A stretch of DNA of 21,509 nt from Candidatus Uhrbacteria bacterium (GTDB lineage: Bacteria > Patescibacteriota > Patescibacteriia > SG8-24). A program made the position numbers and the translations under genes. Numbering within the stretch: position 1 is the first letter of the stretch; the number at the start of each line of letters is the position of its first letter. Of this stretch, positions 17,178 through 21,509 are shown in pieces. The stretch spans positions 1 to 21,509 of the forward strand of contig JACQSM010000063.1 of assembly GCA_016205965.1 (NCBI GenBank), read 5' to 3'. The notes under the pieces were generated by a model. The model did not search any database. It was not told the origin of the DNA and saw nothing but the letters and a program-made list of their open reading frames with translations.

Positions 17178-17870
17178 TTACGGCGATGCCGCGCTGATCT
17201 CTTTGAGCGTCTCCTCGAGCAGCGATCGCAGGGTGGGATCGTCGGTTTTCTTCAAAACGTCATCGGGTACGCCGAGCTTGGTCAGGAAGGCCCGCAGCTC
17301 CGCCGAAGACATGGCGGTGATCTGCGACTTGATGCTTTCCGGCGTCAGCTTGTCGGGATCGCCGAAGGTTTCGGTGATCGCCTCCAGGACCTTGTCGGGC
17401 GTGATCGAGGCGGCCGCTGCCGTGGTGGCCGCTGTGCCGGTCGAAGGCGAGCCGCCGATGGTCGGAGCACCGGTCGTCGGCGCCGGCGAACCGGTTGCGG
17501 CTCCGCTCGTCGTCCGCTGCTGCCGGCAGGTCTGGCCCTTGGGGCAGTTCGGGTCGTAGCCTTGGCTGATTTCGATCCCGTCGTTGATGCCGTCGGAATC
17601 GGAGTCCTCCAAAAACGGGCTGGTGCGGTAAATGTACAACTCGTCGTAATCTTTGACGCCGTCTTTGTCGGTGTCGTCGGTCTTGAGCTTGTCGGTCCGC
17701 TCGCGCTCGAGATCCTCGCTGCTCTTGAAGGTGCCGGTCGGATGAACGAACGGCAGGAGTACGCTCTTCTGGAAACGGAAGATGCTGAAGAGCAGCGTTG
17801 CCGTGCCAAGTACGACAAAAACGCCAAGACTCACCTTCTCGTGCGAAGTTCTCTCGCGCCAGGTTCTCAT
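17178..17870 (-). CDS. membrane-anchored protein with thrombospondin type 3-like Ca loops
   Basis: A 230-residue protein. A basic N-terminus and one hydrophobic segment (13-31) predict a single-pass anchor with the rest outside the cell. Two acidic loops, DDTDKDGVKDYDE (65-77) and EDSDSDGINDGIE (88-100), match the D-x-D-x-D-G-x-x-D pattern of thrombospondin type 3/EF-hand-like calcium sites. Two cysteines (109, 115), a threonine/alanine/glycine-rich linker (118-155) and a helical end (157-227) follow. It is the first gene after a TGCTATACT promoter, about 12 bases from the -10 box, and lies 9 bases before the giant gene. It may anchor or chaperone the giant protein at the surface; that is inferred from linkage. 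The loops are clear, the exact role unknown. Confidence 0.85.
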   Translation of the reverse strand: MRTWRERTSHEKVSLGVFVVLGTATLLFSIFRFQKSVLLPFVHPTGTFKSSEDLERERTDKLKTDDTDKDGVKDYDELYIYRTSPFLEDSDSDGINDGIEISQGYDPNCPKGQTCRQQRTTSGAATGSPAPTTGAPTIGGSPSTGTAATTAAAASITPDKVLEAITETFGDPDKLTPESIKSQITAMSSAELRAFLTKLGVPDDVLKKTDDPTLRSLLEETLKEISAASP

Positions 17871-17879
17871 GACTGCGCC

Positions 17880-17895
17880 TTAAGTATAGCACCGG
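17880..17895 (-). promoter_or_regulatory. extended -10 promoter of the secretion operon
   Basis: The minus-strand reading is GGTGCTATACTTAAG: an extended -10 (TGC, then TATACT at 17888-17883) in the 65-base gap between rsmA and the calcium-loop protein. There is no good -35 at 16-18 bases; the only TTG-like hexamer is 13 bases away. Transcription would begin near 17876, leaving a leader of only about 6 bases. Confidence 0.6.
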
Positions 17896-17935
17896 AAACT
17901 GCCGCAATCTATACACAGGTTATCATTTTTTCGGC

Positions 17936-18778
17936 TTATTGGCGAAGCGCGACGGCGAGGCGGCGCCAGTCTTCAATCGCGAGGTCCTCCGGACGGAGGT
18001 CGGGACTCACTTTGGCCGCCGAAAAGACCTCGGCCGCGTCTATTTTTGAGGCTGAAATGGGGCCGGACAGGCAATTTTTGAGTTTTTTTCGCTTGCCGGC
18101 GAAACCGATCCGGACCAAAGCGAAAAAATGTTCCGGCGCCAGGCCGGCGAAGAATGCCGCCCGTTCCTCCCTGGATTTCAGGCGGATGTGGACAACGGTC
18201 GAGGAGACTTTCGGCGGCGGAAAAAATTTCGCGGCCGGCACGTTGATGACGCGGCGCGGCTCGCCGAGCGTTTGGACGAACACGGCCAGCGCGCTCATCT
18301 CGCCGGGCTCGGCCATGATGCGGTCGGCGACTTCGCGCTGGATCATGACGGTGAGCGACTCCGGCAGCGGCTTTTCCGAAAGGTATTTGATGAGCGTTTC
18401 CGAGGTGATGCCGTAGGGCAGGTTGGCGACGACGCGATAGGCGGCGCCGCCGAATTCTTCGGACAGCCGGGCATTAGAGAACCGGGCCGCGTCACCTTCG
18501 AGCAGCCTGAACGTCGCGCCGCGAAAACGGTCGCGCAGCAGCCGCGCCAAAGTGATGTCGATTTCGATGCCGACGACGTCGGCGCCGGCTTGCAGAAGCT
18601 CGGCCGTCAGGATGCCGGGGCCGGGTCCGATCTCGACCACATGCATCCCCTTTTCGATACCGGCCGCCGCGACCATCGCCCGGACCACCGATTCATCCAA
18701 CAAAAAATGTTGTCCGCGCGAGCGGACAGGGGTGATGCCGTAGTCGTAAAGGAGTTTCTTCAGCTCTGAAGGCGTCAT
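17936..18778 (-). CDS. rsmA: 16S rRNA dimethyladenosine transferase (RsmA/KsgA)
   Basis: A 280-residue SAM-dependent methyltransferase that dimethylates two adjacent adenines in helix 45 of 16S rRNA during late small-subunit assembly. Seen: RGQHFLLDES at 21-30, SAM-binding motif I VVEIGPGPGILT at 47-58, acidic motif II IEID (71-74), catalytic NLPYG at 119-123, and FFPPPKVSS at 185-193, all family hallmarks. Length is normal. I chose ATG at 18778 because it gives the standard N-terminus and overlaps the stop of the transporter gene as ATGA; an upstream in-frame ATG (18847) would add 23 residues copied from the transporter frame. It ends 65 bases before the calcium-loop protein gene. No terminator hairpin is evident after it. 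Confidence 0.96.
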   Translation of the reverse strand: MTPSELKKLLYDYGITPVRSRGQHFLLDESVVRAMVAAAGIEKGMHVVEIGPGPGILTAELLQAGADVVGIEIDITLARLLRDRFRGATFRLLEGDAARFSNARLSEEFGGAAYRVVANLPYGITSETLIKYLSEKPLPESLTVMIQREVADRIMAEPGEMSALAVFVQTLGEPRRVINVPAAKFFPPPKVSSTVVHIRLKSREERAAFFAGLAPEHFFALVRIGFAGKRKKLKNCLSGPISASKIDAAEVFSAAKVSPDLRPEDLAIEDWRRLAVALRQ

Positions 18779-19950
18779 CGGATTCGCTCGGCTATCCTCG
18801 GGTACAGGAGCGTCATGAGGGCGGCGATGCCGAAAACCGCGCTCCACGATCCCGGCCAGGTCAAGAGGGCCCAGGCGCAGCCCAGGGCTGCCAACACTTT
18901 ACCCAAAGACAGGGTCATTTCGAAAGCGATGACTTCCTCGATCGCCGAGCCGCGGCGGGCGCGGTCGTAGACCGCGGCCATGTAGGGGATGCCGAGAAAA
19001 TGCCGGGCAACGCGATAGACGGCGTCGGCGCCGAAGACGCCCAGACCGCTGATGATGAACGGACGAGCCAGCCAGATGACCGACGTCATCATCGTTCCGG
19101 TCCGCAGCAAGCCGCCATGGCGGCGCTCGTCGCACAGCTTGCCGATGTAGAGGACGGCGACGGCGGTCGCCAGCATCGACAACGATACCAGGACGCCTAC
19201 TGAAAACAGATCGCGGACCACGGTCACGATGAATAGCGGCCAGAGCACGATGGCGATCAATTCTTCGCCGAAAGCCAGAGCCGACCAGAAGGCGCGGCGC
19301 CGGTCGCGGGCGAAAACGCGGCCCAAGGCGGCGATATAATCGAACGAGCGCGGCACGAAGTATTCCGGCGTCCGCAGCAGCGGCACGTTCGAGAGCAGAA
19401 TCAAGGCCGAAACGCCCAGGAACAGGGCGGTGAAGCCGGAGGTCGCGACCACGAAGCCGCCGATCGCCGGGGCGATGACGGACAGGATCGTGCCCAGGGC
19501 CACGCGGTTGGAAATTTCACGGCCGCGCTCGGCAAAAACGCCGGAGTCGGCGAAGGTCGCGTGATAGCTCGGCCAATACAGGATCTTCTGGATGACCAAG
19601 GCGATGCCGGCGACCGGCAAAAAAGCCTTGCCGTAGGCGACGGAGAAGAGCGCCAGGTAGTACAGGATCAGGAACGGCGAACTGAAAAGGATGGCGTGTT
19701 CATAGCCGTGCGATCGGGCGACCTTGCCGCCCAAAGGCAGCAGGAAAAAATACGCCAGATAGACGACGGCGAAAAACAGCAGGATCTGTTCGATGGCGAA
19801 ACCGGCGCGGTACAGATAGACCGGTTCGAAGAGGGTCACGGCCGCGATGGCGAAATCGAGAATCGCCGTCGAGGCAAAAAGCTCTTTGAGCTGCCTCGAG
19901 GGATGAGGCATCAGAAAATGTTCGAGGAAATGCTGGAGTTGCCCGGTCAT
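18775..19950 (-). CDS. MFS-like transporter
   Basis: A 391-residue, strongly hydrophobic protein with about 11-12 membrane-spanning segments. Loop signatures of the major facilitator superfamily are visible in weak form: GGKVARSHGYE after the second segment (74-84) and GKLCDERRHGG in the equivalent loop of the second half (270-280). The second is close to the family motif G-x-L-x-D-R. The substrate cannot be told from sequence. It starts within an ATGA overlap with the stop of tsaC and ends in an ATGA overlap with rsmA, so the three form one translational unit. A GTGCTATAGT element only 6 bases upstream of the ATG could also give a leaderless transcript. Met14 (19911) is an alternative start that drops a hydrophilic lead. 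Confidence 0.82.
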   Translation of the reverse strand: MTGQLQHFLEHFLMPHPSRQLKELFASTAILDFAIAAVTLFEPVYLYRAGFAIEQILLFFAVVYLAYFFLLPLGGKVARSHGYEHAILFSSPFLILYYLALFSVAYGKAFLPVAGIALVIQKILYWPSYHATFADSGVFAERGREISNRVALGTILSVIAPAIGGFVVATSGFTALFLGVSALILLSNVPLLRTPEYFVPRSFDYIAALGRVFARDRRRAFWSALAFGEELIAIVLWPLFIVTVVRDLFSVGVLVSLSMLATAVAVLYIGKLCDERRHGGLLRTGTMMTSVIWLARPFIISGLGVFGADAVYRVARHFLGIPYMAAVYDRARRGSAIEEVIAFEMTLSLGKVLAALGCAWALLTWPGSWSAVFGIAALMTLLYPRIAERIR

Positions 19951-20570
19951 GTTTTCACTATAGCACTTCCCCGGCGCAGGATTTCCACACCTTGAGCGCC
20001 GACGCGGACGATGGTCGAGGGTTTGCGCCTTGGTAATGGGCCGGCGTCGAGAATCATATCCGGCTGCAGCCTCGCCTTATCGAACGATCTTTTGACGGCG
20101 CGGCCGGAGTACGCCGACGGCTGGCCGGACAAGTTAGCCGAGGTCGAGGTGATCGGGCGACCGAGCTTGCGGGCCAAGGCGCGAGCCCAGCCCGAAGCCG
20201 GGACGCGGATGGCGACGGTGTCATCGGCGCCGCAGGCCAAGCGGGCGAGGCCGTGACGCGGGGCCAGCGGCAGTACGATAGTGAGCGGCCCGGGCCAATA
20301 TTTTTTGGCTAGAGTTCGCGCCAAACCTGCCAACCTGCCGACTTTCAGAGCCTGTGCATAAGATGCGGAAATGAGCGGCGAAGACTTATTCTCGCCGCGG
20401 CCTTTGATGGCGAAGAGTTTTTTGAGCGCGCCCGGATTCGCCGGATCAACGGCCAAACCATAAGCGGTGTCGGTCGGATAAGCGACCACGCCGCCGCGGC
20501 GGATGATGTTTACGACGTTTTTGAGGATCTTGGCATCCAGTCGGTTTCGCGAAATACGATGAACTTCCAT
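19947..20570 (-). CDS. tsaC: threonylcarbamoyl-AMP synthase (TsaC/Sua5/YrdC family)
   Basis: A 207-residue enzyme making threonylcarbamoyl-AMP from threonine, bicarbonate and ATP, the first step of t6A37 tRNA modification. Family signatures: VVAYPTDTAYGLA (28-40), IKGRGENKSSPL (55-66, where the usual form is KxR-x3-KPL), YWPGPLT (91-97), IRVP (121-124), TSTSANLSG (141-149) and STIVRV (185-190). The length is that of the short TsaC form, without the extra Sua5 C-terminal domain. An ATG at 20606 is in frame, but its extra 12 residues are written in the palindromic repeat, so I prefer the ATG at 20570. No Shine-Dalgarno sequence lies close to either. Its stop overlaps the next start as ATGA. Confidence 0.93.
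   Translation of the reverse strand: MEVHRISRNRLDAKILKNVVNIIRRGGVVAYPTDTAYGLAVDPANPGALKKLFAIKGRGENKSSPLISASYAQALKVGRLAGLARTLAKKYWPGPLTIVLPLAPRHGLARLACGADDTVAIRVPASGWARALARKLGRPITSTSANLSGQPSAYSGRAVKRSFDKARLQPDMILDAGPLPRRKPSTIVRVGAQGVEILRRGSAIVKT
19950..19966 (-). promoter_or_regulatory. possible extended -10 at MFS transporter start
   Basis: The minus strand reads GTGCTATAGTGAAAAC and then ATG. The -10 hexamer TATAGT is at 19962-19957, so transcription would start at or within a base of the ATG. It lies in the last codons of tsaC, so it could be chance; it is listed because the GTGCTATA core matches the two better-placed sites. Confidence 0.35.
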
Positions 20571-20572
20571 AC

Positions 20573-20602
20573 TGTAGGACGGCCTGAAGGCCGTCCTCCT
20601 GA
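20573..20602. repeat. short perfect palindrome (REP-like), copy 2
   Basis: GGACGGCC-TGAA-GGCCGTCC at 20577-20596, flanked by TGTA on the left and TCCTGA on the right, fills nearly all of the 37-base gap between the epimerase and tsaC. Read on the minus strand, AGGAGGACGGCCTTCAGGCC matches the virB4 end of copy 1 (AGGAGGGCAGCCTTCAGGCC) at 18 of 20 bases. No T-run follows, so it is a poor intrinsic terminator. A hairpin here would sit directly before the tsaC start. Confidence 0.8.
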
Positions 20603-20607
20603 TCATT

Positions 20608-21509
<902 letters not shown>

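Noticed and set aside
40..17870. Standard conjugative element
   Set aside because: No relaxase, coupling protein, origin of transfer or integrase was recognised in the window. The flanking genes on the right are housekeeping; sequence left of the window could still change this.
16839..18416. Plus-strand open frame (525 codons) across the giant gene start, the calcium-loop gene and rsmA
   Set aside because: It runs opposite three real genes and crosses their boundaries and promoter. The arginine/glycine-rich product has no family features.
18779..18847. Longer rsmA start 23 codons upstream
   Set aside because: The added residues overlap the transporter gene and do not resemble RsmA. The ATG at 18778 gives the normal N-terminus and an ATGA overlap.

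Overview
The window reads as one strand of a bacterial chromosome: every convincing gene lies on the minus strand and is transcribed from right to left. Coding density is very high, with no gap over about 70 bases. Standard stop codons are used, TGA included. Composition is mostly GC-rich, roughly 60-67% where I counted by hand. A VirB4/PrgI/VirB6-type secretion locus linked to a giant cysteine-rich exported protein, terse intergenic spaces, few Shine-Dalgarno sites and TGCTATA-type promoters fit a member of the Patescibacteria (Candidate Phyla Radiation). That lineage call is an inference from gene families and layout; there is no rRNA or marker set here to prove it.

Right part (about 17.9-21.5 kb): housekeeping genes. 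In transcription order these are a sugar-nucleotide epimerase/dehydratase cut by the right edge, a TsaC/Sua5-type threonylcarbamoyl-AMP synthase, an MFS-like membrane transporter, and the 16S rRNA dimethyltransferase RsmA. The last three are joined by ATGA stop/start overlaps. A short perfect palindrome lies between the epimerase and tsaC.

Central and left part (0-17.9 kb): a seven-gene block that looks like a type IV secretion-like machine. After an extended -10 promoter at about 17.88 kb come a small membrane-anchored protein with thrombospondin-type-3 calcium loops, a 3214-residue exported protein with about 150 cysteines, a VirB6/TrbL-like polytopic protein with a 500-residue soluble tail, and an unrecognised 612-residue protein with proline-rich linkers. 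A second extended -10 promoter then precedes PrgI (VirB3-like), a free-standing VirB4 N-terminal module and the VirB4 ATPase. The last codons of virB4 run into a large imperfect palindrome of the same family as the one before tsaC.

Working model: VirB4, its split N-terminal partner, PrgI and VirB6 form the inner-membrane motor and channel. The giant protein, translationally coupled to VirB6 by a 17-base overlap, is the extracellular part or the main cargo. It carries repeated two-cysteine modules, two jelly-roll-like domains and a PKD-like end, which suggests cell-surface attachment. No relaxase, coupling protein or outer-membrane core component is visible, so ordinary conjugation is not supported by what is here. 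The giant gene also changes composition inside one open frame: its C-terminal 45% is roughly 10 percentage points poorer in GC.
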